41,480 bases of DNA from CAZUGO01 sp964619935 (lineage in GTDB: Bacteria; Planctomycetota; Phycisphaerae; UBA1845; CAIVHJ01). Positions 1 through 6,794 of this stretch are shown piece after piece (the stretch's first letter is position 1; the number at the start of each line of letters is the position of its first letter). The notes beneath the pieces were generated by a model that saw only the letters and a list, made by a program, of their open reading frames with translations, was not told the origin of the DNA and did not search any database. Both the position numbers and the translations under genes were made by a program. The DNA lies in assembly GCA_964619935.1 (NCBI GenBank), contig CAZUGO010000010.1, positions 1 to 41,480 of the forward strand. The letters are read 5' to 3'.

Positions 1-280
1 CTGGTCGACTTGGCAGAACGACCTGGTCGACCTGGCAGAACGACCAGGTCGACCTGGCAGAACGACCTGGTCGACCTGGCAAAACGACCTGGTCGACTTG
101 GCAGAACGACCTGGTCGACATGGCAGAACGACCGGGTCGACCTGGCAAAACGACCGGGTCGACTTGGCAGAACGACCGGGTCGACCTGGCAGAACGACCT
201 GGTCGACCTGGTAGAACGACCGGGTCGACTTGGCAGAACGACCGGGTCGACTTGCCAGAACGACCCGGTCGACTTGCCAG
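1..280. repeat. 22-bp tandem repeat (minisatellite), 12 full units plus a partial
   Basis: Twelve consecutive 22-bp units run from base 1 to 264, followed by a 16-base partial unit ending at about 280. Every unit carries the palindrome GTCGAC followed by a variant of CTGGCAGAACGAC. Variation is limited to a few positions, such as CTGG/CGGG/CAGG before TCGAC and CC/TT/CA after it. Because 22 is not a multiple of 3, each frame reads the same 22-residue peptide every 66 bases, and I see no stop in any of the six frames inside the array. The array begins at the window edge, so it probably extends further left. It could be a structural minisatellite or the end of a repeat-coding gene; nothing in the flank favours coding. 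Confidence 0.95.
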
Positions 281-535
281 CTTCGCCTCCTTCGCGCCGT
301 CCAGCAGTCGCGGCGTGGAAGGTCGACGCTGCGGCTTGCGCTCCAACGCCGACTCCAGCCCCTCTTCCACAAAGCGCCGCCGGATAAGGCCAATATGCTA
401 CCCGGCCCGGCGATCAAGACCGCTTGACGTGCCGCAAACGCGGATCCACCGAGAACGCCAGCTCGAAAAGCCGTCGTGCACTTGGGGTACTGAACCTCAA
501 TTTCCGGCCAGGTCGTGTCAAACAAAGCCCCAAAA
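281..535. other. Non-coding stretch between the repeat array and the ars promoter
   Basis: I see no convincing gene here. The open frames that cross it are extensions of the six-frame-open repeat. The stretch ends at the arsR promoter. Confidence 0.5.
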
Positions 536-563
536 TTGACTGGCATCAGATTCATGCTATAAT
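536..563 (+). promoter_or_regulatory. Sigma-70-type promoter of the ars operon
   Basis: TTGACT (536-541) and a perfect TATAAT (558-563) are separated by 16 bases. Transcription should start near 570, only about six bases before the arsR ATG at 576. The message would therefore have almost no leader and no room for a Shine-Dalgarno site. Confidence 0.8.
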
Positions 564-580
564 TGCCCTAGAGCCATGAA
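551..580. promoter_or_regulatory. Candidate ArsR operator (inverted repeat)
   Basis: TTCATG at 551-556 and CATGAA at 575-580 form a perfect six-base inverted repeat that brackets the -10 box and overlaps the arsR start codon. A repressor bound here would block the promoter, as expected for autoregulated ArsR. The 18-base gap is longer than in many ArsR operators, so a chance match is possible. Confidence 0.35.
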
Positions 581-905
581 ACGAAAGCCGCGATACTCGA
601 AGCAGCGTTACGAAGCCCGGGCGGCGATTGCCAAGGCCCTCGCCCACCCGACGCGGTTGATCATGCTGGAGGCGCTGGAACACAAGGAAATGTGCGTGTG
701 TGACCTGACCGACCTGGTCGGCGCGGATCAATCGACGGTCTCAAAGCACCTCGCCGTGCTCAAACAGGCCGGGTTGGTCGAGGATCGGAAAGAAGGCGTG
801 ATGGCCTATTACCGCGTCAAGGTCTGCTGCCTCCAGGGCTTCTGGGAATGCATCGAAACGGTGCTGGCCCAAAACCTCAAGGCGCACCAGGCGATGCTGC
901 AATGA
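576..905 (+). CDS. arsR: ArsR/SmtB-family arsenic-responsive repressor
   Basis: A 109-residue winged-helix repressor. The DNA-recognition helix lies in the segment with ADQSTVSKHLAVLKQAGLV (about residues 50-68). The metalloid-binding motif CVCD is present with Cys40 and Cys42, the pair that binds As(III) in classical ArsR. Additional cysteines occur at 84, 85 and 92, and one could act as the third thiol ligand. By family knowledge, the protein represses its own operon until arsenite or a related trivalent arsenical binds. It is the first gene of a run of arsenic genes on the same strand. The ATG at 576 lies about 13 bases after the -10 box, so translation is probably leaderless or nearly so. 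Confidence 0.95.
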   Translation: MKRKPRYSKQRYEARAAIAKALAHPTRLIMLEALEHKEMCVCDLTDLVGADQSTVSKHLAVLKQAGLVEDRKEGVMAYYRVKVCCLQGFWECIETVLAQNLKAHQAMLQ

Positions 906-930
906 GCGCGACCAGCGGCGCTTTTTATTT
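905..930 (+). terminator. Rho-independent-like hairpin between arsR and the permease
   Basis: AGCGC (905-909) pairs with GCGCT (918-922) across an eight-base loop, followed by a T-rich tract (TTTTATTT). It begins at the last base of the arsR stop codon. It may partially terminate transcription and set the ratio of regulator to transporter. The stem is only five base pairs, so it is probably leaky. Confidence 0.5.
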
Positions 931-988
931 CGCCGCATCCATGACACAATGGCCATGAACGAATCTATCGGCTGAAGGACCGCTTCCG

Positions 989-2323
989 ATGGACCGCAAG
1001 CAACTCAAGATTCTGGCTGCGTTTGTTTCCATCTTCCTCGTTACCTACTACCTGCCCCTCGCCAATCCAAAGGTCGAGTCAGCGATCGTTGAAGCCTTCA
1101 AGCTGCTTCAATGGTACGCACGCAATCACACGCTCGCCTGCGTGGTGCCGGCCCTGTTCATTGCGGGCGGGATCATCACGTTCCTGTCGCAGGACGCAGT
1201 GATGCGCTACCTCGGGCCGAAATCCAACAAGCTCGCCGCGTACTCGGTTGCGTCTGTTGCCGGAGCCGTGCTCGCCGTCTGCTCTTGCTCCGTGTTGCCG
1301 ATGTTTGCCGGCATCTACAAGCTCGGTGCGGGCCTTGGACCGGCGACCGCGTTTCTCTATTCCGGTCCGGCGATTAACATTCTGGCGATCTTTCTGACCG
1401 CGCGCGTGCTTGGCCTGGACATCGGCTTGTGGCGGGCCGTCGGCGCGATTGTCTTTTCATTTCTGGTCGGACTCGGCATGGCCGGTCTGTTTCGTCGGGA
1501 AGAGCAGGCCAAGCTGGTTGCGGCGGCTCAGATGCCCGATCCGCCGGAGCCGAAACGGCGGGCCTGGCAGAACGGGCTGTTACTGGCCGGCATGATTGCG
1601 TTTCTGGTGTTCAGCGACTGGTTCAATCCCGGGGACGCCATCATCCAGCGAATCGACGGCAGCGAGGTCCGCGGCGTCGTGCTCCAGGAAATGCGCGACG
1701 AGGTCATGGTGCAAGTTCAGGAATCGACGGCCGGCGTTCGCGCGGGTGGGCGATTGACGATCCCCAAGACGGACATCGCGGAAATTGTCGAGGCCAAGAC
1801 TTGGGTGATGGATGTGCATCACATCCGCTGGTGGCTGGCGGGCGCCTGCGGCCTGCTCGTGGCCCTCATGGTCTGGCGCTGGGTGGAGCAGGAGGAGTTC
1901 AAGCAGTGGATGCACAACACGTGGGACTTCGCCAAGCTGCTGATCCCGCTGCTCTTCGGAGGGGTTGTCGTCGTTGGTTTTGTCTCGGCGCTGTTGCCCG
2001 ACAAGCAGATTGCGCAACTCGTGGGGGATAACGGTCTCCGGGCGAACCTGATTGGCTCGGTCGTCGGCGCGCTGTTCTATTTCGCGACGTTGACCGAGGT
2101 CCCGATCACGCAGGCGCTCCTGGAACACGGCATGGCGCCGGGGCCGGCCCTGGCCCTACTGCTCGCAGGGCCTGCCTTGTCGCTGCCCAACATGCTTGTG
2201 CTGGTCAAGGTGATGGGTGGCAAGAAGACCGCAGCCTTTTGCATTATTATCGTAATTGCGGCCACCATCACGGGTTTGGCATATGGCAGTTTCTCGCATC
2301 CGGGAGTCGAACTGCATGGCTGA
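989..2323 (+). CDS. ArsP/DUF318-family permease (predicted organoarsenical efflux)
   Basis: A 444-residue membrane protein of the DUF318 (COG0701) permease family, which includes ArsP, an exporter of trivalent methylated and aromatic arsenicals. Hydrophobic segments lie at about 8-25 and 48-66, with several more to the end. The family signature with CSCS and the following GxGLGPATAFLYSGPAIN block lies around residues 98-130, and a related block (LTEVPITQALLEHGMAPGPA) lies in the C-terminal half. A soluble insertion of about 70 residues (about 215-285) separates the halves. GAAGGA lies about nine bases before the ATG. The gene sits between arsR and acr3, which supports an arsenic role. The substrate is inferred from family and context; ArsP proper is somewhat shorter, so the exact subfamily is uncertain. 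Confidence 0.85.
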   Translation: MDRKQLKILAAFVSIFLVTYYLPLANPKVESAIVEAFKLLQWYARNHTLACVVPALFIAGGIITFLSQDAVMRYLGPKSNKLAAYSVASVAGAVLAVCSCSVLPMFAGIYKLGAGLGPATAFLYSGPAINILAIFLTARVLGLDIGLWRAVGAIVFSFLVGLGMAGLFRREEQAKLVAAAQMPDPPEPKRRAWQNGLLLAGMIAFLVFSDWFNPGDAIIQRIDGSEVRGVVLQEMRDEVMVQVQESTAGVRAGGRLTIPKTDIAEIVEAKTWVMDVHHIRWWLAGACGLLVALMVWRWVEQEEFKQWMHNTWDFAKLLIPLLFGGVVVVGFVSALLPDKQIAQLVGDNGLRANLIGSVVGALFYFATLTEVPITQALLEHGMAPGPALALLLAGPALSLPNMLVLVKVMGGKKTAAFCIIIVIAATITGLAYGSFSHPGVELHG

Positions 2324-3521
2324 AAAAAAGACAATGCGACGACCGTTGGAACCGCATGGTGGCTGCACCGCTGCAGACGTCGGGTGCGCCCGGAAGTTGG
2401 GTTTTCTCGACCGCTGGCTGACGCTGTGGATCTTCCTGGCCATGGGGGTCGGCGTCCTCGGCGGCTACTGCTTCCCGCGGGTCGAAGGGTTCATCAATCG
2501 ATTCCAGGTCGGCACCACCAACATGCCCATTGCCATCGGCCTGATCCTCATGATGTACCCACCGCTGGCCAAGGTGCGGTACGAAGAACTGGGCGACGTC
2601 TTTCGCAATGCAAAGGTACTGGGTCTGTCGCTGGTGCAGAACTGGGTGATCGGGCCGGTTCTGATGTTCGCCCTAGCCATCCTCTTCCTGCGCGATTATC
2701 CGGAGTACATGATCGGCCTGATCATGATCGGCCTGGCCCGCTGCATCGCCATGGTCATCGTCTGGAACGACCTGGCAGACGGCGACACCGAATACGCCGC
2801 AGGTCTGGTTGCGTTTAATTCGATCTTCCAAGTGCTCTTCTTCTCGGTGTATGCCTGGATCTTCATTACGGTTCTGCCGCCGCTGTTCGGGCTTCAGGGC
2901 ACGGCCGTGGCCGTCACCATCGGCCAGATCGCCGAGAGCGTGTTCATCTACCTGGGTATTCCATTCATCGCCGGAATGGTCACCCGTTTCGTGCTGCTGA
3001 AAGTCCGGAGCCGTGAATGGTACGAAACCACCTTCATTCCAAAGATATCGCCGATCACGCTGGTCGCCCTGCTATTCACCATCCTGGTCATGTTCTCCCT
3101 CAAGGGCGAATTCATTGTCCAGTTGCCGCTAGACGTGGTGCGCATCGCGATTCCGCTGTGCGTGTACTTTGTAATCATGTTCTTGGTCTCGTTCTGGATG
3201 GGCAAGAAGCTCGGGGCCGACTACGGCAAGACCACCACGATCGCCTTCACCGCAGCAAGCAACAACTTCGAGCTGGCCATTGCCGTCGCCGTAGCGGTGT
3301 TCGGCATCGGCTCCGGAGTGGCCTTTGCGGCCGTCATCGGCCCTCTGGTGGAAGTGCCCGTACTCATCGGCCTGGTTCACGTGGCCTTGTTCTTCCGGCG
3401 GCGGTACTTCGGGTCGGAAAACGACGAGTCGACCAAGGATCACCGAAATGAAGAAGCACGTGCTGATTCTCTGCACCGGAAACTCATGCCGAAGCCAGAT
3501 GGCGGAGGGCAAGTGCCATGA
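2316..3521 (+). CDS. acr3: ACR3-family arsenite efflux transporter
   Basis: A 401-residue arsenite/H+ antiporter of the ACR3 (BART) family with about ten hydrophobic segments. The essential cysteine of the fourth membrane helix is present as Cys143 in GLARCIAMVIVWNDLA, and the conserved glutamate of the ninth helix is Glu319 in SNNFELAIA. The chosen ATG overlaps the upstream permease stop by eight bases, which suggests translational coupling; longer upstream starts lie inside the permease. The tail is abnormal. From about residue 378 the frame runs out of frame through the remnant of arsC, ending in a polar Lys/Arg/Pro/Gly-rich tail that is not expected in the family. The stop codon overlaps the arsE start as ATGA. 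The transport core looks intact. Confidence 0.95.
   Translation: MAEKKTMRRPLEPHGGCTAADVGCARKLGFLDRWLTLWIFLAMGVGVLGGYCFPRVEGFINRFQVGTTNMPIAIGLILMMYPPLAKVRYEELGDVFRNAKVLGLSLVQNWVIGPVLMFALAILFLRDYPEYMIGLIMIGLARCIAMVIVWNDLADGDTEYAAGLVAFNSIFQVLFFSVYAWIFITVLPPLFGLQGTAVAVTIGQIAESVFIYLGIPFIAGMVTRFVLLKVRSREWYETTFIPKISPITLVALLFTILVMFSLKGEFIVQLPLDVVRIAIPLCVYFVIMFLVSFWMGKKLGADYGKTTTIAFTAASNNFELAIAVAVAVFGIGSGVAFAAVIGPLVEVPVLIGLVHVALFFRRRYFGSENDESTKDHRNEEARADSLHRKLMPKPDGGGQVP
3448..3510 (+). pseudogene. arsC: Remnant of arsC (low-molecular-weight phosphatase-type arsenate reductase)
   Basis: The ATG at 3448 opens a frame reading MKKHVLILCTGNSCRSQMAEG, which is the N-terminus and phosphate-binding loop (C-x5-R) of the thioredoxin-coupled arsenate reductase family. 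After 21 codons the similarity ends abruptly and the frame runs to a stop near 3558 without further ArsC sequence. The remaining roughly 110 codons expected of this family, including the redox cysteines, are absent from the window. The remnant lies between acr3 and arsE, the position where arsC often occurs. Its GCGGAGGGC, which encodes Ala-Glu-Gly, now lies about eight bases before the arsE ATG and can serve as the ribosome binding site. Confidence 0.85.
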
Positions 3522-3748
3522 AGATCGAGATCCTCGGGACGGGCTGTCCCAAGTGTAACCTGCTGACCGAGAACGCCAAGGCGGCCGCGGCGAAACTCGG
3601 CATCGACGCCGAGTTCGCCAAGGTCACCGACATCATGCAGATCACCGAACGCGGCGTGATGATGACGCCGGCACTGGTGGTCGATGGCCAGGTGAAGTCC
3701 GCGGGTAAGGTGCCGACCGTTGAAGAGATCGAGAAGTTGCTGGCATGA
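3518..3748 (+). CDS. Small thioredoxin/glutaredoxin-like protein (ArsE-like)
   Basis: A 76-residue thioredoxin-fold protein with a redox pair Cys10-Pro-Lys-Cys13 close to the N-terminus and the cis-proline region MMTPALVVDGQV. It belongs to the small redox-active disulfide (TM0996/MTH895-like) family, members of which occur as ArsE next to ArsF and ArsG. It has no signal peptide, so it is probably cytoplasmic. Its ATG overlaps the acr3 stop (ATGA) and its stop overlaps an upstream in-frame ATG of the next gene. It probably supplies electrons to the next two gene products or to another reductase; this is inferred from order and fold. Confidence 0.85.
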   Translation: MKIEILGTGCPKCNLLTENAKAAAAKLGIDAEFAKVTDIMQITERGVMMTPALVVDGQVKSAGKVPTVEEIEKLLA

Positions 3749-3768
3749 GCGCACCTGCGGAGGGCCAC

Positions 3769-4266
3769 ATGAAACTCAGAACGATCGTCACGGTAGCGTT
3801 ACTGGCGTTCGTCACCATCAGCGTCGGCTATCTGGTCGTCAGCGAGACGCAAACTGCTGACGACGCAGCGGTACGCGCCGCTGATGAACGCGCAGCCAAT
3901 CGAAGCGATGCTGACGATAATGCTTCCGCCCACAAAGTCGTCGCATACTACTTTCACAACACGCAGCGCTGTCCGACGTGCAGGAAGATCGAGCGGCTCG
4001 CGGGGGACGCGCTGAAGTCCGAATTCGCCGGCGAGTTGGAGCGCGGCGAGCTTGAATGGCGCGTACGCAACACCGAAGAAGCGCCCAACGAGCATTTTGT
4101 CGGCGACTACGCCCTCGTAACGAGTTCGCTGGTGATCGTCGATTTTCACGAGGGTCGGCAGCGCGCTTGGACCCACATGGAGCGCGTCTGGCAGCTCGTG
4201 CACGACGGTGAAGCCGCATTCACGGATTACGTCGCCGAACAGGTCCGGGCGTACCTGGGGTCTTGA
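3769..4266 (+). CDS. arsF: ArsF-like membrane-anchored thioredoxin-fold protein
   Basis: A 165-residue protein with an N-terminal membrane anchor (about 5-24), a charged Ala/Asp-rich linker (25-55) and a thioredoxin-like domain carrying the pair CPTC (68-71) in HNTQRCPTCRKIE. This matches the ArsF family, annotated as part of an ArsEFG system for nitro- and amino-aromatic arsenicals. The domain should face the periplasm. GCGGAGGG precedes the ATG at 3769; an alternative ATG at 3745 overlaps the arsE stop and would add eight residues. The order arsE-like, arsF, arsG supports the assignment. Its precise reaction is not visible from sequence. Confidence 0.8.
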   Translation: MKLRTIVTVALLAFVTISVGYLVVSETQTADDAAVRAADERAANRSDADDNASAHKVVAYYFHNTQRCPTCRKIERLAGDALKSEFAGELERGELEWRVRNTEEAPNEHFVGDYALVTSSLVIVDFHEGRQRAWTHMERVWQLVHDGEAAFTDYVAEQVRAYLGS

Positions 4267-4268
4267 AC

Positions 4269-4958
4269 ATGACCGCCGAATGGTGGCTTGCGGTTGGCTC
4301 CGCGGCGTGGATGGGCGTTCTTACAGCCATCAGCCCGTGCCCGCTGGCGACCAATGTCGCGGCCATCTCATTCATCAGCCGCCGCGTCACGAATCCCCGT
4401 GCGGCCCTGCTCACGGGCCTACTCTACACATTCGGCCGCAGCGTCGTGTATGTCGCCATCGCGGCCATTCTTGTATCCAGCCTGCTGTCTGCGCCGTCCA
4501 TGTCGGTAGCGCTTCAGAAGTACATGAACAAGCTGCTCGGTCCGCTGCTTATTCTGATCGGAATGGTGCTGCTCGGTTTGATCCGTTTCGGCGCTCGTGG
4601 ATCGTCGCTCGGCGAGCGCGCGGGCCGGCGCGTCGCGGATTGGGGCGTTTGGGCCGGACTTGCCCTCGGTATCGTCTCTGCGCTTTCGTTCTGCCCGGCT
4701 TCAGCAGCGCTCTATTTCGCCGGCCTCGTTCCGATGGCAGTCAAGTACGAGTCGAACGTCGTCCTCCCGCTCGCCTTCGGCATCAGCACCGGGCTACCGG
4801 TCGTGCTGTTCGCCATCCTCATCGTCGCCAGCGCTAACGCCATGGCCAAGGCGTTCAATCGCATCACCGCATTCGAGCGCTGGGCACGTCGCGTTACTGG
4901 CGTCGTATTCATTGCCGTCGGAATCTACTTCAGCCTACTGCACATTTTCCGACTGTGA
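4269..4958 (+). CDS. arsG: ArsG-like (CcdA/DsbD-type) membrane permease
   Basis: A 229-residue polytopic membrane protein of the CcdA/DsbD family with about six hydrophobic segments. It has one cysteine in each half in the family's typical setting: ISPCPLATN (Cys24) and LSFCPASAALYF (Cys142). In DsbD and CcdA these cysteines pass electrons across the inner membrane. ArsG-family members next to arsEF are annotated as aromatic arsenical efflux permeases. Here it may either export arsenicals or reduce the periplasmic ArsF domain. A TTG at 4263 overlapping the arsF stop is an alternative start that adds two residues. It is the last clear gene of the operon. Confidence 0.8.
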   Translation: MTAEWWLAVGSAAWMGVLTAISPCPLATNVAAISFISRRVTNPRAALLTGLLYTFGRSVVYVAIAAILVSSLLSAPSMSVALQKYMNKLLGPLLILIGMVLLGLIRFGARGSSLGERAGRRVADWGVWAGLALGIVSALSFCPASAALYFAGLVPMAVKYESNVVLPLAFGISTGLPVVLFAILIVASANAMAKAFNRITAFERWARRVTGVVFIAVGIYFSLLHIFRL

Positions 4959-4963
4959 ACTTC

Positions 4964-4982
4964 GGGGCGGGTCGACCGCCCC
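4964..4982 (+). terminator. GC-rich hairpin after arsG
   Basis: GGGGCGG (4964-4970) and CCGCCCC (4976-4982) form a seven-base-pair stem with the five-base loop GTCGA, starting six bases after the arsG stop. No T-tract follows, so it may only help termination or protect the 3' end. Confidence 0.45.
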
Positions 4983-5114
4983 AACCCGGAGCAAGGCGGA
5001 GATCATCGCGGCCCTGGGGATCACCCTGCCCGAACGAATCTGCGCCGACCGCGACGTCACGCCGAGAAAATTCACATCATCACCGCAGCCGTTCACACGG
5101 TCAGGGTTCCGGGG

Positions 5115-6044
5115 TTATTGGAGTTGCAGCAGCAGGCCCTCCAGTTGCAGGGTTGGCAGCGTTGCCGATGCGTCCCACAGCACCCGGTCGATACGCACCT
5201 TCGCCGTGAAGTTCCGGGGCATTTTGGCCGGGGCGGCCCAATCCGCCGGCGGCACGACCACCACGGTGTGCCGGGCATTTTCCAGCGCCTCTCGGAATGC
5301 CCGGCGAGCCTGGCCGATCTCGCCCTTGAGCCGGTCGCGGGTCAGGCGGTCGTCGTCGATCTGCTGCTCGAGTTCCGCGATTTCACGCTCGGTTGCAAAC
5401 AGGTCGGAATAATCCCGGTAATAGTACCGGCAGGTGCACGGTGGGCAGGGCCCGGCATGCCGGCAGCCGTGCCGGCCGTACCCGCAAAAGCGCTGCTGAC
5501 AATACCGGTCGTGCCCGTGGTGTGCACAATCGCAGTGCCCGTAATGTCCGCACGGCGAATGCGTTCCGTAGGTGATCCGGTAGCTTCCAATCCGCCGTTG
5601 ATCGCGTTGGAGGCCCTTCAGGTCGCTCAACCGGTCGCGATTGTCGTCCAGGCGGCGGTTCAGGATCTCGACCTCGGCGGAGGCCTGCCGGATCTCGTCG
5701 GCCGCCTGCGGATCGATGTCTTCCAGGGTGAACACTTTGGACAACGCGGCGTTCAAGGATCCCACCAGCTTGAGCGGGCCGGGCGACCCGTCGGGCTGGG
5801 TGGGTCCGGGTTCGAGGCCTTCAAATTTCAATCTGAACGTCAAGTGCTTGCCGACGGGAGGGCTGTCGGGGTCGGCGGTCCACTGCGGTCCGAGGGTGGA
5901 CCCGGTATGGTCAGGCCGATGCAGGGCGGCCAGGCGCTGCTCGGCACCCCGAACGGTGGCGGCGGAATCACCCCGATTGAGCACCGTGTCGTCAGACGCC
6001 ATCATCGCGCCGCACAGGGCGGCAGCCAACTTCATGGACAACAT
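5115..6044 (-). CDS. Secreted coiled-coil protein with a Cys/His-rich centre, function unknown
   Basis: A 309-residue protein. The ATG at 6044 is preceded by a near-perfect Shine-Dalgarno site (AAGGAGGA, about seven bases away), so a longer frame to 6314 is rejected. A short hydrophobic N-terminus (about 4-16) suggests export. Two helical, charged, heptad-like segments (about 110-150 and 215-260) flank residues 162-205, which contain nine cysteines and eight histidines, including CGHYGHCDC, AHHGH and CPPCTC. This looks like a coiled-coil hairpin with a metal-binding tip. The last 50 residues are predicted to be beta-rich. It lies next to the arsenic operon on the opposite strand, so a metal or metalloid role is tempting but unproven. 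I do not recognise a named family. Confidence 0.75.
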   Translation of the reverse strand: MLSMKLAAALCGAMMASDDTVLNRGDSAATVRGAEQRLAALHRPDHTGSTLGPQWTADPDSPPVGKHLTFRLKFEGLEPGPTQPDGSPGPLKLVGSLNAALSKVFTLEDIDPQAADEIRQASAEVEILNRRLDDNRDRLSDLKGLQRDQRRIGSYRITYGTHSPCGHYGHCDCAHHGHDRYCQQRFCGYGRHGCRHAGPCPPCTCRYYYRDYSDLFATEREIAELEQQIDDDRLTRDRLKGEIGQARRAFREALENARHTVVVVPPADWAAPAKMPRNFTAKVRIDRVLWDASATLPTLQLEGLLLQLQ

Positions 6045-6213
6045 CGGCAGTCCTCCTTCCAACAAGGTCAGCCGCCGGCCTGCTGGCGGCGGCGACGGTT
6101 CTGCTGGTCCCATGGGCGGGATCTGCGGCCGCGCCCCAACTGTGGTGCGCGCAAGCAGAGCAAAACCGTTGCCAGTCACCGGGAAATTGTGCAGCCCCGT
6201 GCCGATCAACGAG

Positions 6214-6567
6214 TTACAGGATCGCCGGGTCCCTTTCCGGCGGCGGCAGGTGGGCGGCTTCGCCCACGGCCATTCCCCAGTCATGGGTATAAACGACGAC
6301 CCCAGCCAAACCATGCGGCGAAGTCATTGACTCAGGGTTTCCATCCAGCGGGAGTGCTGCCGCGCTGCCCGCGACCTCCTGATTGCGAGACCGCTGTAGG
6401 GGCGTATGATGAGGTTTAGGCCGTTCGCAAGTTCCGGTTGCAACCCGCGCCGGAAGCGCCAAGCAGCGATCATGGGCCGGAGGAGCACCCGGAGTCATCC
6501 GCGCCGTGACCGTCGCCCTCGGTTTGTCGTGGGCCCAGAACTCATCCTGTTCGTGCCAGGGAGGCAT
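6214..6567 (-). pseudogene. Possible broken gene with a well-formed start site
   Basis: GAGGAG lies six bases before an ATG at 6567, and the first residues (MPPWHEQDEFW) are acidic/aromatic and protein-like. They recall the N-termini of some planctomycete methyltransferases, though that is memory and not a search result. After about 15 residues the 117-residue frame has the Arg/Pro/Ala-rich look of random high-GC reading. It may be the remnant of a gene whose body was deleted, or a chance start. Confidence 0.25.
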
Positions 6568-6657
6568 GGCGGGCTCCTCAGGGCGGCAACCCGGGATGGC
6601 GTGACGCTATTCGTATCGGCCTCCCGGGCCGGAACCAGCCGCTGCTCAAGGGCAGGT

Positions 6658-6687
6658 TTGAATCGGTCGCTCCCAATCGGGTAAAGT
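6658..6687 (+). promoter_or_regulatory. Candidate sigma-70 promoter for the dockerin-tailed protein
   Basis: TTGAAT (6658-6663) and TAAAGT (6682-6687) are separated by 18 bases, about 107 bases before the ATG at 6795. Both boxes are partial matches. Confidence 0.35.
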
Positions 6688-6794
6688 AGCACAGTGGAAG
6701 TGCAGTTTGCGCCCAGGTCCTCGCGGCGCTCCCGGCTCAGCGGCTCCGCGCCGCCCCGGGCCTGGTGGCCGCCTTGCTCAAGGAGACTCACCAG

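Larger units (their letters stand above)
6045..6794. other. 750-bp stretch without a well-supported gene
   Basis: The stretch separates two outward-facing genes. It contains the candidate promoter of the dockerin-tailed gene near 6658-6687 and one weak minus-strand candidate (6214-6567), listed separately. No hairpin or RNA gene stood out. Confidence 0.5.

Noticed and set aside
1..280. A CRISPR array
   Set aside because: The units are directly adjacent with no spacers, and there are no cas genes in the window.
10..539. Three overlapping open frames across the 22-bp repeat
   Set aside because: They arise because the unit has no stop in any frame; there is no ribosome site, and the non-repeat parts are not protein-like.
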